A DNA stretch of 64,000 nucleotides from Stictocephala bisonia (Eukaryota; Arthropoda; Insecta; Hemiptera; Membracidae): contig JAQJVL010000155.1 in assembly GCA_035578905.1 (NCBI GenBank), forward strand, positions 1,529,501 through 1,593,500. Direction: 5' to 3'. Both the position numbers and the translations under genes were made by a program. Each line of letters opens with the position of its first letter. Position 1 is the first letter of the stretch. The notes under the pieces are model-generated. The model was given only the letters and a program-made list of their open reading frames with translations, was not told the origin of the DNA and did no database searches. Shown here in pieces: positions 36,046 through 48,402 of this stretch.

Positions 36046-37782
36046 AGTACTGTTACAGTTATTACTAATAGATAGTGCTTTAATAAGTCATACGGTGGTT
36101 TGTAACATCAAGTTAACGTTATCCCCACCGGAGATTATTTGTGGACTTTAGGGGACATAATGACTGAGATTGACTTGGAGATATATCCCACTAACATCAT
36201 CTATTGTCACCCTTTATGAGCATAAGCCGAACTCGGTTAGTAACCAGACTACACAGGTCATCTAGACTCATCATACATTCATGTAATCATTGATATTTCC
36301 CTTAACATACGCACAAAGTTGTGTTGGAATCTCATTTCTGAGGATAATAATCTAAACCATATCATGGTGCTATACTGTGAAATTAAAAGAAAAACCAATG
36401 ATTTAAACAGAAACTCGAATAAGATGTCTAACTTTACACTATTAGGATTACTTAAAAATAATAATAACTTTCATATTATTTTTAACTGTTGTCATATCGT
36501 AGGTTCTAAAAAACTGAAATGTGGTAACACAAAATATTAACAAACCAAGGGCTTGAGTTAAATCTAATTTTGTTGTGAACATATGTTTCATACAGAAAAA
36601 GAAGTAAAATGTTGTATTACTACTTGCAAGTCCGGTGGTTTACCTTCTATACTTCAATGGGGAAGGGGGAGAGACGTCACACTTTCATATCCCGGGAGGT
36701 CCAACTATATTTAGTTTAATGGGTTTGTACCGTAATCCCATAACAACGTGAAATGCGAAGTATAAAGAGCTACTATTGTATAAAAACAAACAACAGTTTC
36801 CTTCATGTTAATTGATGTACAGGAGTTGTATGCCTTAGACACTCTGTAGCATTTTAATTTATTTTTATTAGATTTTTTTGTTTTCCTTAAAGCATTGGAA
36901 TCTTCAACTAGCTGACAATGATTTTGGCTACGTTATGCAGTATATCAATATTTGATATGAATTTAAGACATATTATAATATACCACAAAACAATAAACTT
37001 CAAAACAATAATCTTAGACCAACTAAGTAAGATATTTTTATCCTTAAGTAATTGATAGTCGCACTCAAAATGTACAAGTTAAATTTTATTATACTTTGTT
37101 TACTTCTTAGAGAATAAACAAATGGTAATGGTAATTAATAATGATCCATTTAAAATTCATCAATCACAATCACTTAGATTTAAGTGGAGTAATTAAAAAA
37201 TGATCATAAACAAAAGTGTATGTTTTCATTTTTATGAAACACGCGTTCACGAATAATTATGATTTACTTAATTTTAAATAAGACCAATCTGATTAATAAT
37301 ATGTGGTTTTATTAGTGAAAAATTGACGTTTAAATGTATTTGGAAGTTTAAAAATGTTATTTTTCTACGTGTAAGTAAATCAATATTTAACTAATCGTGA
37401 ATTTAAAGAAAGTAACTAACAGTCTAGAAAACGTCTAGCATATCTAATTAATTGCTGCCCTAATTAATTCACCAGAACTAGTTAATACCAATCAATCAGC
37501 TGATACAACCAACCTGCCTAATCAATGCTCATAGAACTGCTTATTCTAATCTCTCTGCTAATCTACTCCATATTATATGAGTTGGTATGACATTGAGTGG
37601 AACATATACCAGGTTTAAGGTAGCATTTGTATATCAGGTAACAAGGTAGTGATTTATATATACATACTTTTTCGCTGACCCCGGCCTTTTTTTTTAACTA
37701 CTTTCATTACGCCCCCAAATTACCCTATGACTGTACTATTTTCGCAATCAAGTACAGATTTTTATAAATATCTATACATTAA
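36046..37782. other. AT-rich, no feature recognised
   Basis: Nothing recognised; a plus-strand frame at 36319-36540 has no domain and is not called. Confidence 0.5.
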
Positions 37783-37870
37783 CTAGGGGACACCCCTGCA
37801 CGCTTCGCGTGCCAACCCCGTCGTCACTCGCTACGCTCGTGAGGTTAGCTCAGCCTGCGAACTCTCAACC
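37783..37870 (-). mobile_element. Helitron-like 3' terminus
   Basis: Minus strand: hairpin GCACGCGAAGCGTGC (6-bp stem), eleven bases, CTAG, then T outside. Same layout and near-identical bases as 7567-7650. The adjacent block CACTCGCTACGCTCGTG is another small palindrome. Helitron assignment rests on hairpin + CTRR + T only. Confidence 0.5.
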
Positions 37871-38061
37871 TTTAGACCCTTTGTGGAACTAGCCAAGTTT
37901 ATAGCAAATTGATGTATATTTTTCAGTTTATAGCAAAACCGAACGTAGTTTTCAAAAAAATTTAGCATCCAAAGGAAGAATTTGACATTTTTATCGTCTG
38001 TTTCTTTGCTATGTTTAATGTCATAAAGTATCAGTTCAATTATTTTGGACAATTCATTCAT
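37831..38061 (-). CDS. Small unrecognised ORF beside Helitron-like end
   Basis: 76 codons from an ATG to TAG, ending in the GC-rich Helitron-like terminus. The peptide is Lys/Glu/Asn-rich (MNELSKIIELILYD, KETDDKNVKFFLWML) and then FAINLASSTKGLKVESSQAE. No domain recognised. Its stop falls within the repeat, so if real it is probably the tail of a mobile-element gene; it may equally be a chance frame. Confidence 0.25.
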   Translation of the reverse strand: MNELSKIIELILYDIKHSKETDDKNVKFFLWMLNFFENYVRFCYKLKNIHQFAINLASSTKGLKVESSQAELTSRA

Positions 38062-38194
38062 GTTTATTTATAGTAGGTTTTAACACAATTACATATTACA
38101 CGGAATAAGTTACTCAACACAGCATGTCCATAATAACAATAAATATAAAAGAGATATTCATGTCGAAAATATGTAGGAGGTAGTTTCCCTTAGA

Positions 38195-38285
38195 TAAACG
38201 GCCCCTGCGGTAATGCATAGCCAAACACAAACATCCTCCCTGCCTGCCCAAACAAGGGGCGGTGACATTTCCTGATACACGTAAT
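38195..38285 (+). repeat. Dispersed repeat family I, copy 2
   Basis: GGTAATGCATAGCCAAACAC, CATCCTCCCTGCCTGCCC and GGCGGTGACATTTCCTG align with 24865-24950. Confidence 0.6.
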
Positions 38286-38384
38286 GGGACAATCATCTTC
38301 CCTTGGATTTGTTAAATTTGAAAACAAAATATGCCAGGACAGAATGCATGCCCATTTACAGTAAAATTACAGCTTAAATATGTA

Positions 38385-38755
38385 TACAGGGTGAGTTTAA
38401 AGTAAAGTTACCACCTAACTTTTGTCCACAGTTTATAAAATATTATATAAACGATAGTAAAATAACAAAATAATCGCAAACTAAAGAACGATAAGTCCGC
38501 TTTAAATTCTGATTGTGCTATCGTTTTCAGCTTCAAATGGCGGTGTTAAGTGATATATTACATGACCACTTTTCTATTTAAAATGTTGAAGTTGGCTCGT
38601 AGATCTTGGACCTCAAGTGATCTCTGATAACATTAAAACACTGTTAATGTAGTATGGGTTACATTAACATATTAATTGAATGTCATATTCAAAAATCGAA
38701 TATTTTATAAACTGCAAACAAGTAAGGGGGTAACTCACTTAACACTCGCCCTGTA
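38385..38755. mobile_element. 371-bp MITE with TACAGGG ends and TA duplication
   Basis: Left TACAGGGTGAGTTTAAAGTA; right end, inverted, TACAGGGCGAGTGTTAAGTG. The inverted match continues about 65 bp through GTTACC, CCACAGTTTATAAAATAT (left) and GCAGTTTATAAAATAT (right). TA flanks at 38383-38384 and 38756-38757. No coding content. Confidence 0.88.
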
Positions 38756-39194
38756 TATTACTTGCCATTTGCTAAAAAATATATAAATTTGACAATACAT
38801 GATTATTAATTTAAAGACCAAATGTGGACATGAAATTTAATTAGTTAATTTAATATTTTTTAGAGTGTAGTCAAAAAAGCCCATTGAAAATTAACTTCTC
38901 AAAATTCTCTTCCAAATGATGGTCTTAAAACACCGTAGTTATAATGGGTAGTTATAATAGTCATACCACCTCGTGATATGTTTATTAGTGAAAGACAAAT
39001 ATCACAATACGATTATAATATTTCTAATATTTTATCACAGCATTAAAATGCACATTGTATAAACCAACACTGTTATAATAACAGTGTTTATCGTTTTGTT
39101 TATAGATGTGAAAATATTAAAATAAATTTTGTACTACGTTTAGTTTTTACAATTTGTATAAAACTTATTTATTCTGTCGTACTTGTCCAATACA
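38756..39194. other. AT-rich, possible Penelope tail trace
   Basis: ATACCACCTCGTGATATG at ~38961 resembles the distal Penelope-like tail (CTACCACCTCGTAATATG at ~29673). Nothing else recognised. Confidence 0.35.
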
Positions 39195-39305
39195 ATACAA
39201 CGCCTGAATTACAATAGTATAGGCTATTACTGGAAGACACCGCAGTAGCCGGATTGCGTTTGACGCCGTCACACTTCTACTCGCCTGTAACAGTGCGTTG
39301 TTGTC
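39195..39305 (-). repeat. Dispersed repeat family G, copy 2
   Basis: Reverse complement of the 23100-23225 blocks (CGCCTGAATTACAATAGTAT, TGACGCCGTCACACTTCTAC). Confidence 0.7.
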
Positions 39306-40519
39306 TGCTGTGAAAACTAGCAAATACAATAGATTCGAACCCTCACATGTTCAATATTTGGGGACCATGAATAAAAAAACTACCATTTTTATAACCTTAA
39401 CACTAGATTATTGAAGTGAAGCAGGTTTTAAATATCAATACATTGTGAATAAAGAAATTGAGCAATATTTTTAATAAAGTACTCTTTATTTTTTACACAA
39501 GCTATTTACCTTTTTCGGCCCTTATGCCATCTTCAGAGAATGAATCTATAACCTAATTATAATAGATGAAGAATTATAAAAATTAAACAGTTTAAAAAAC
39601 GACATACAGTTAGTTCAGTAGGTAGGCGACTCAAATTTCACTGATGATTAATATATTTTTATAAATCCTCTATTTTTTTCATGAATAGGATTTTTTAAGC
39701 TGATTTTTTATGTTTAGGTTCTGTGGGTATTTTTAATTGTTTATGTACGAGTATATGAGTAAATTAAACTATTGAATTTATTTTTCTCCTTTATTTTAAA
39801 TTGAACTAAACAATTCGTTGGTTGCGATTTTTTGTTATAATTATTCATCTCCTATAATGAGGTTGTATTTTAATACCCTCAAGATAAAGTAAAATACCTA
39901 AAAGCTGAAACTGTTTAGTAGTTTATGTAAAATTGAAAAAAGGTTACACCTTTTAAAATATTGCTCAGTTACAATATTAGAACCCCTAACTAGTGAACTG
40001 AAATATAACGTGTATATTTTACACAATATCAATGTTCTTGATAGTTCATACATTTTATAACGGTGTTCATTATTGATCTAAATTAATTGGCTACACATCA
40101 CATAATTTTTCTTTTTTTCAACATTTAAATGGCTTTAGATTATAAGCCGAAATATATATTTAAAAAATTTTGTTAAATCGATGTGATGTGCAGCTTATTT
40201 ATCATATTTGAAGAAAAGTATCACCATATTCAGATATATTCTATCAAAAATGTCAATAACAAGACTTTTTGTAAACATCCCAGAATAATATGGTACGGGG
40301 TGTGTAAAATGTTAATTGTTTAAAGAAATGAAAAAAAAGAATTAATAAATTGTATGTGTTCTGACTACGCAGAAATCTGTATAAACTTCATGTATGAAGC
40401 CATTTTGCTGAAAGTTCCAGTTCGGATCATAAAATAAATATGAGTCGCAATTGAAATATGATATGTAGTACTGTCTACAAAAGTAAATAAATCATAAAAC
40501 AAAACAAAAAAGTGCAAAC
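39306..40519. other. AT-rich, no feature recognised
   Basis: Nothing recognised. Confidence 0.5.
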
Positions 40520-40750
40520 TCCAAGATTTATTGTAAAATGCGTGTTTTGTGGTAATAAGAAATTTGACTAATCGTTATGAAGTATTTGAGAGAGAACAAA
40601 CCAAACCAACATATGTCAAAGAAGCAAATTGTCTTAAAGCCCTCTGAGACTAGAAGATAAGCAATTGGTGTTGCCCTTCGAGGGACGACCGGCATGTCAG
40701 CGATTAGATTGGCCAATGCTGTTACGTTGCTGATATTTCACAAAAAAAAA
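40520..40750 (-). repeat. Dispersed repeat family E, copy 2
   Basis: Reverse complement of 22736-22960; shares TGCCCTTCGAGGGACGACC and CCAAACCAACATATGTCAAA. Confidence 0.75.
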
Positions 40751-41526
40751 CTCCTTTGTAAAATGTATTTTTTAAACATCGCTAACTAATTTCGTTCTAT
40801 TTCCATTTTTATACAGAGTAAATACAGGCACAGATTTTATCTTAGTTGTGGGCTCCATTTTTATTTTTAAATACGAGTTAATATTGTTTGCTGCAATGAT
40901 AGGTTCTGATAAATAAAAGTCAATCTATTCACTATTCATCAATTGCATTTAAAATTATGTTAAAAGTAAAAATACTTGATAGTTATTAGAAGTATCGTGT
41001 CCCACCTGATAAGATATAACTAAAGCATAAATGTTTCCTCTTGAAAATCATATACTAAAAAACATCAACAACAACAAAATTAGATCAACAGTTTAAGAAT
41101 CTGATGATCAGGACTGCCTACTGTGTTATGGTGAATCTAAAACACAGTAATGATTCCAGTAGGCTTTATTAAATATATTTATCGCACATGACGAATCTAC
41201 AACACATTCAAGTAGCTTTAAACAAGTATGTACAGTTAGAGTGCTTACGTGGCTTTGTTGCTAGTATTGACACATTCTTACTATACTTAACATAGAACTT
41301 TAGACTGCATTAATTACAAATATTTTTACATTCATTTACATTCATTATTATTCATTATTATACATTCATTTACATTCATATTATTTGATATTATAGAGGT
41401 TTAAAACCCTTACAGAACTGCACACTAATAGCATATGCGATACTAATATAAAGTGTACGATACGTCATAAACTTAATTCAAAAGTTTGCTGGTTCAAGTG
41501 AAAGTAAAAAAGTAAAAAGTGGTGTT
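40751..41526. other. AT-rich with short simple repeats
   Basis: A mixture of CATTTA/CATTATT units at ~41330-41390. No gene recognised. Confidence 0.5.
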
Positions 41527-41785
41527 CCAACTTATTCATTAGCAAGACGCTGATCGTCAAGATATGGGTGAATATGAGGGACGAGTGAGTGTGATGAGTG
41601 CAGATGAACGAGTGTAGTCATTGTTACTAACTAAGGTCGACTGTTTCTCAGAGAGAGCTATTTATTAATAGCCCAACATCCTGGGCCACTAAGGGACCTA
41701 TAGGCTTATGTGGAATCTGAACCACGTAGTGTTGGTTTATTTTCAGCTAACTGACACTCAGTTCTCTTCCATACACAACATCACC
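41527..41785 (-). repeat. tRNA-related SINE (family S), partial
   Basis: Plus strand: TTATTCATTAGCAAGACGCT, GATCGTCAAGATATGGGTGA, GATGAACGAGTGTAGTCATT and TGTGGAATCTGAACCACG (complement of the B-box block). The 5' head beyond ACACAACATCACC is missing. Confidence 0.75.
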
Positions 41786-41804
41786 TAACGCATGAACACA
41801 CTGT

Positions 41805-41880
41805 ACACAAAATATCTATCAATTACACAAATGGATCATCAGATGTAAGTACAGTTTCAAGTGTTGGCAATTCAGCCACC
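41805..41880 (-). repeat. Dispersed repeat family K fragment
   Basis: CAATTACACAAATGGATCAT then CAGATGTAAGTACAG is the inverse of the block at 21375 and 32690. Confidence 0.65.
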
Positions 41881-41894
41881 AATGTGTGTGTATG

Positions 41895-41945
41895 GTCGAG
41901 TGGGAAGGTCATTACCATTGCATGTTGGGTGGGTGGATGGGTGGG
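41895..41945 (+). repeat. 31-bp-core minisatellite trace
   Basis: GGTCATTACCATTGCATGTT then GGGTGGGTGGATGGGTGGG resembles a single diverged unit of the window-wide minisatellite. Confidence 0.55.
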
Positions 41946-42308
41946 TAAATAAGACATCACATAAATTGTGTTATCTTAAATCTATAGGACAAACTTCACA
42001 AAAACATTTTGTACACATCTATATTTTATAGTAATTTAACTCAGTTTTAACTTAAGTATTTATTAGTTTTTTCTGGTTTTAGTATGTTTGTCTTGTTAAT
42101 TTATTCATATCAGTTTGTAAGTTATAAAAAATTAACACAAAATGATGCAATATGTCCAAAAGTACAACACTTGCTTATCTCTAGCCACGTGAATTGTACA
42201 TTTGGACATAGGGGTTTCAATAAGTAAATTACAGAATTTACAATGATAATTTTATCAATATTATCAGATGGTTGAATCTAATTCAAACATTTTTTAAAAT
42301 GTTAGGCT

Positions 42309-42675
42309 TTAGGCTACTTGGATAAAAAACAAACAACAAGAAGATGTGGCCCTTACAACCTCCAACTGCAGTATGAAAGGGGAGTTTTCTTCAATGTCAC
42401 CATAAGTAATTTTATATTTGAATCCACTTTCTCTCTTCAACTTATTGGTTGTTTTCACTCGTTTTAAATATTTCACCTCATATTCGGAATCAATGATATT
42501 GTTTATTTTAACAAACATGATAAAATATACTTTTCCTTCCTGCTATCATAACTAGGACAAAGTCATCACCTTATTTCACCGCACGAGAACTCAGTAGCAG
42601 CATCTCGCAGTGACGCTTTCTGCTACAGCTTTTAGTGCTTAATCCTTTAGCATCTGTTTTGCTTCTTAGCACTGA
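42309..42675 (-). pseudogene. Fragment resembling a small beta-barrel (Tudor/SH3-like) C-terminal domain
   Basis: On the minus strand a splice-acceptor-like TTTTTTCAG (~42670) leads to an open run SVLRSKTDAKGLSTKSCSRK...SSRAVK, one TAA, then GDDFVLVMIAGRKSIFYHV. After a frameshift near 42500 it continues NNIIDSEYEVKYLKRVKTTN and then FKYKITYGDIEENSPFILQL. The order G-D-x-V-L-V, G-(K/R)-K, Y-V, D-x-x-Y-E-V-K-(Y/F)-L-(K/R)-(K/R) is the pattern of a small domain common at the C-terminus of insect proteins associated with mobile elements. One stop and one frameshift show decay. The domain name is my inference from pattern only. Confidence 0.5.
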
Positions 42676-43621
42676 AAAAATCAACTAATTATTTTTTATA
42701 TTAATTAGTACAATTTAAATAACTGTACACTTAGTTTAAGTTTTAAAAGTTGTCATTTAGGTATATGTCTATTTATTGCAAACACTATAAACAAATTTGA
42801 GAGTATATGCTACTGAAATAACGTAAAAAGTCTTAATTTGTCCTTATAAAGTTTTAGTAAGTCATATCATTTAAGTACTCAATATAATATTACATATTAA
42901 TTGAAATTAAAAAAAGAGAGAGTTCAGTTTACCTCTGAACACTGTCCAAAGATACAACAAATGTACCCGTACAAGAAAAATCAGCCTAAGACATTTAAAA
43001 AAAAAAAATATATTAAGGTTAGGTTATATATCAGTGTTTCATATTGCTATGATTTAATAGCATTGTAATAGAGGACAATAGAGGACATTTCTAAGATTAC
43101 AATGTTATACAGTAAATATTATATTAATTTAAAATACTAATATTACAATTAAAACGGTAAATTTAAAACATTTACTTTTTGTGATAAAAATTGTGTTCTT
43201 CTATTGTTGTCAGCCACTCCTGATTTGGAACAATTTCACTCCAAATGCATGGTTGCCAGTGCTGCCTCTACTCATTAGGGATGGGAAAACTGAAAATCCC
43301 TATTCACATTTGAAAAAAATAATATGTCCAAAGGTACAACACTCTCACCTAACCATCATTGAATGTTATTTTTTTCATTTGTTAGATTATGTTTCTTTTT
43401 TAATTAATAAAATGTAACTATAATAATAATTTATAACAACAGATAAACATTTTTGTTGATACGAACATTATGTTAACTTAGTTTTTAATTTGTTTTTCAC
43501 TAGCCTACCTTATTGTTATTAATTAATATACATATAACAACTAATAATTAAACATAAATGTATTTATGAACTAGTAATGATAAAGTGTCAAAGCTTATTT
43601 TATGCAATACTTGATCAGATT
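42676..43621. other. AT-rich; short recurring ATGTCCAAANGTACAACA motif
   Basis: ATGTCCAAAGGTACAACACT at ~43323 also occurs at ~42152 and, weaker, at ~42945. No gene recognised; the plus-strand frame at 43181-43417 has no domain. Confidence 0.45.
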
Positions 43622-43870
43622 ATGTTCAAAACAACCCACAGTAAATAGTACAGCCTGAGTTAAAACAACAGACAAGACTTACGCAAAGAAAAATCTTACA
43701 TTCAACATAAAAGTTACCACCAAAAAGACTCTTTTGATGTCAAGTTTTACTGCTGTCACACGTAGTTGACAGGTAAACTGAGTTAGTAAATATTTTACAA
43801 CTACTCATTTTATGGAAATATTCACTACTCCACTGAATAAAATATTTCCAGAACGCCAACCCTTTCAGTA
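43622..43870 (-). repeat. Dispersed repeat family D, copy 2
   Basis: Reverse complement of 19880-20140 (GTTTTACTGCTGTCACACGT, AGTTAAAACAACAGACAAG). Confidence 0.75.
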
Positions 43871-44354
43871 TCTATGTTTGTTTAGTTTGGTTTTTATTCC
43901 TTTATCCAAATACACTTCGCTTTAACTCTCTAATTGTGTAATGAAGATAGTGAATAATTTAAATTATAAATATTAAAATAAATTAATAAGTTACCTATAT
44001 TTAATACGAAAATTAATAACTGAATCATTTTGTTTTTGATAATGGATATTTGGAATTTTAAAAATATTTTCCAAATATCCATTAAAAATCTTTATAATTT
44101 TAAACGTAAATATGACTTTGATAGTATTTTATTTTAGAAATTGTTCATTTTATTTTCAAATAGAATGATGTATGTTATTGAAAATATGACTATCAATGAA
44201 AATGTTATAAATACTGTATTGAACATTGAGAAATTTTTTGAAATCACGACGAAATAAAGTATTTGGTTACAAAGGGAAGTGAATTGTTTCACAGAAAGTT
44301 TAACACAATTATACTATGGTGCATTTTACTAATGCAATACTTTATTGCCATACT
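43871..44354. other. AT-rich, no feature recognised
   Basis: A short inverted pair (GGATATTTGGAATTTT / AAAATATTTTCCAAATATCC) lies at ~44043-44082. Confidence 0.5.
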
Positions 44355-44905
44355 ATGATATTCTACCCATAATCACCGTATGTGCATCAATACTGTACGC
44401 GTATGGGTGGGTAGAGGGTCATCAGCACCGTACATCAATGGGTGAGTGAAGGATGATCACCACCGCACGTCAATGTGTGGGTAGAAGGGTCATTACCACC
44501 ATATGTCATTGAGTGGGTGGAAGGGTCATCACCACCAAACGTCGATGGTTGGTAGGAGGGTCATCACCACCATACGTGTATGATGGATGGAAGGTCATAA
44601 TCACCGTATGTCATTACATGGGTGGAAAGGTCATTACCACCGTACGCGTATAGGTGGGTGGAGGATCATCACTACCGAACATCAGTGGGTGGAGGGTCAT
44701 CACTTTCGTACGTCATTGGGTGGGTGGAAGGGTCATTACCAGCAGACATGTATGGGTGTTTGGAGGGTCATCACCAACGTACGTGTATGGTGGGTGGAGA
44801 GTCATCACCACCGTACATCATGGGAATGTGGAAGGGTCATTGATATCTTACGTGTATGAGTGGGTGCAGAGTCACCAACATACGTGTATGGGTGAGTCGA
44901 GGGTT
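44355..44905 (+). repeat. 31-bp-core minisatellite, about 15 diverged units
   Basis: Units of about 33-38 bp built on GGGTCATCACCACCGTACGT then GTATGGGTGGGTGGA. Strongly diverged from one another and from the 1-1003 array, but with the same core. Confidence 0.9.
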
Positions 44906-44994
44906 TTCAGTACTACAACATGAACTGCCATTTACAATTAAATAATCGTCTGTTCTTGTTGGATACTAAAAAGTATAGTAATAAAAATATATTG

Positions 44995-45065
44995 ACGACC
45001 CACCTACCTATACACGTATTATGGTATTTACTCACCAAGTGGTGATGATTCACTCACTCATACAC
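44995..45065 (-). repeat. 31-bp-core minisatellite trace
   Basis: GACCCACCTACCTATACACG and ACTCACTCATACACATATAG are two inverted-orientation units. Confidence 0.65.
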
Positions 45066-45179
45066 ATATAGTGTTATGACATTAAAAAAACATACTTTAA
45101 CGCATTGGAAAATGAGATCCCTTTATTGCTTAAAATATCCAAATAAAGCAATATATTAGTCCGAACATGTGTATCAGGA

Positions 45180-45245
45180 AATGTACCTTCCCAGGACTCA
45201 GTAGGTAGGAGGGATGTTTGTGTTTGGCCACCCATTAGCACAGCG
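45180..45245 (-). repeat. Dispersed repeat family I, copy 3
   Basis: AGGAGGGATGTTTGTGTTTG then GCCACCCATTAGCA is the inverse of the blocks at 24865 and 38195. Confidence 0.5.
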
Positions 45246-46959
45246 ATAGTGTATGTCTAAAGTACACCACCTCAAATTTTTATCGGCCCTTATTTGATTT
45301 TCAGTTCTTCTTTAAAATATGCTATGTTATTAACAAATAAATATATGTTTGTAAACATAACATATATAATTGAAATTGTAAGTTCCTAGTGTTTTTATAA
45401 AAAAAAAAATGATTTTTTATTGAAATTTATTTAAATGGACTTATCTTAAACTAATTTGAGAAATAAAATGGAACCTAGATTTACTTTTAAATCTAATGTT
45501 TTAACATAACATCATTTTGAATTAAATGGTCATTGACGAACATTGTTTTTAAAATAGTTTTGAGTAGACAGCAATTTTATTAGACTTTAAAACATATGAG
45601 TGAGGAAAATAAGCTTTAGTGTTGTAGCCGTATCTTATTTGTGTCTACAGAATTGTATCAGTAGCAAATTACGATTTACTATGAAAAGATTTACATGATT
45701 CGGACATTTGAACATACATTTACAGATGGGCCGCTTAGAAAGTGACCTACTGAAATCCCATATGAGTGAGAGATTGAATGAAGGGTTAAAATGAGAGAGA
45801 GAACTACTCTTTCCCCAATATTTCATTCCATTTAATGTTGTCATGGTAACCAGGAATACGATATGCAATGGGTTGATAGCGCAGTAACAAGCCACACCCA
45901 CTACGTCATTAGCAGCAGTTACCATTGGTTGATTTGATTCAACACTAACAAATCAAGTTTAGAAATTAAATAATTATTTGGTATTCAAATAACAACTTAT
46001 AATAACAAGAACACAATGAATAATAATATAAACAACAAATGTACAGTACTAGTACTAAACAAACATGTACAGTTCATTAATTTTTGTTTTTCAACTAAAT
46101 GCTGTTACAGAAGTTGAACACTCGATAGCAAAAGCTAGTCACACCCATGATGGATGACAGCTGTGCGGTGGAATGATTCCCCTCTGCTGCTGAGCCCCTA
46201 AAGCCTATGTGCTGAATATAACACGCAGGTTGCTTACTATCCGGCCCAATCGGAGCAATAAATTACATTCATTTTCATCCCTAAAAACAGGAACATTCCA
46301 TAATCTTGCAGATATGTAGTACTAGGTTGTTAATTAACACGTTAGTTATCGTGGCGACATGATAATAATAATAAATATTTATTATTTTAATAAATATTTT
46401 AATATTTCTATAATATTCATATATATATATATATATATAAATTATATATATTTACTACATCACACATGAATAACAAATATTTCTAAGAATGGTTTTACAA
46501 TCCGTAACCTTAAAAATGTACCCAGAGCCTCCGATAAATAACAAAACCCTCTACATAGAAGGTTACATGTCTGGAAGTATGTAGTACTATTTTAAGTGGA
46601 TTATTTTTTTACCTACAAAAAATATGCGTAACAACTGCGTCAGTCGACCTTGATCTTTGGCCTCAACAACTCTTACAATCGCTGCAACAAATGGATCAAC
46701 GGTGGTAAAAGACTATTAAAAATAACACAGCATATATTTAGTATTATTTTTGTAGTTTTTTTAACTCTTACAGGCCCAAAATATTTTTGAATGATTTTAT
46801 TTTATATGTCCTTTTTACTTTCTCCTATATGCGTTAGCATAGAGAAAGTATTGTGATTGTCCAACAAAAATATTTTTACAAGTTACATATTACTTAATAA
46901 ACCATAAACTCAAGAAGCATACTTTGTCCTTTGACCAAGACCAGATTCAGCTATGGTAG
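45246..46959. other. AT-rich, no gene recognised
   Basis: Includes a (TA)n run at about 46420-46438. The minus-strand frame at 45635-45925 has no recognised domain. A GC-richer patch at 46130-46250 shows no open frame of note. Confidence 0.5.
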
Positions 46960-47215
46960 GCTAAAAGGAGGGGAGTCTCTTCACAACGTCCAACCGTGAT
47001 GAACTTCCGGGTATAAAAGAAGTTGTAAGAAGGCCTTACCGAAACAGATCTTTGAAATATTGTGAAAGAACTTTGATCCTGAACAGTTGTTGATACTCTT
47101 TAGTTTGCCGATGAAGGGAAAGGGACAGGCAGGGATATGATGCTTTACCTTCAATACGGTGGACTCTTTGTGTTGAAAAATACCAAGAATCACTTTCAAA
47201 GTAATCCAGCAAGCT
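46960..47215 (-). repeat. Dispersed repeat family F, copy 2
   Basis: Reverse complement of 18355-18600. The minus-strand frame reads FKVILGIFQHKESTVLKVKH then HHGWTL and stop, longer and cleaner than the other copy, so this copy may better represent the parent. No domain recognised. Confidence 0.75.
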
Positions 47216-48187
47216 GTTTCAGAAAGAGATTATGCAATAGAAATTGATTTTCATAAAATAACTTTCAAAAAAGCTAAACAAACTTGAAAACTCAAATAAT
47301 ATTTTGTTCAATATGGCCTCAACTGATACGGTAATATAATACATTAACAAGAGATTGAAGAAATTAAATTCGACCATTACATAGGATTTATGCAAAAATC
47401 TTTTTTAAATCAAAATTACGTTTTTACTCAGTTCAATAACATATCACTTATTTAAATCGGGAATAATATCACTACATATATAGAATATCAAGCTACATTA
47501 TTACTCAGTTTTCAAATTAAACTAAGCCTTTTTTACTGGAAAAGTAAATATTTCCGTTTGCCATCAGCCAGAACTACATTTCGAGCAAAAACAATAACAA
47601 ATAATAGTAAATGCCACAAAACCAATTGATTATTTGTTTTCAATCTATTTCCTTTTTTTTTCATTTTACTCAACAAAACAAACAAAACTATAATATTATT
47701 ACATTTGTAATCATACAAGATTAATAAAATTCCCCACTAAAAAGATTAAACACACTAAAAATTACGCTACAATAAAAACTACAAGTTATTTTAGATATAC
47801 AAAATATAAAAAAAAACACGAAAAAAATACAAAGTAAATTATATAACAAAATAACAATATTTGGAATAAAATAAAATTTTATTATTTTGATTTAATTTTA
47901 TAAATCGTTATACAACATTTATTTACAGAAACCTTCATTGACTAATTCTTTATTTAAAACTTGTTTATTAATTTTGTTTGACGTCATCAGTGAAATTATT
48001 TTTCCCATGAAATAATTTCTGTTTATTTAATGACTACTTCTACAATGTTTAAATAATCTTTACTGCCCTTCAAATTTTAGAAAATTGAAGAATGTTATAT
48101 CACTTTCAACTCAGCCACAGTAATGTTAATTGCGAATATTACTATCCCTATTAGTAATACTGTAGTGAATTATTGTTCCCCACCTGC
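47216..48187. other. Very AT-rich, no feature recognised
   Basis: Nothing recognised. Confidence 0.5.
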
Positions 48188-48345
48188 CAGGAACAGATCT
48201 GCGTACAATGTAAATCAATTACATCTATTGTTGACAGATACAATAGATGTACACGTCTACAGCCCATTGATTAGACTATCTGGGTGCTTAGGTCTGTATC
48301 AGCTGGTAACTGATTTCAGATTATCCCCAATTACTAATAATACAC
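48188..48345 (-). repeat. Dispersed repeat family C, copy 3
   Basis: Inverse of 15526-15706: ATCTGCGTACAATGTAAATC, GTACACGTCTACAGCCCATT and CTGATTTCAGATTA. Confidence 0.75.
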
Positions 48346-48402
48346 CGTATCACCAATTACCAATAATACACCGTATCACCAATTACCAATAATACACCGT
48401 CA
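48337..48402. repeat. 26-bp tandem repeat, 2.5 units
   Basis: AATAATACACCGTATCACCA then ATTACC repeated. Confidence 0.9.
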
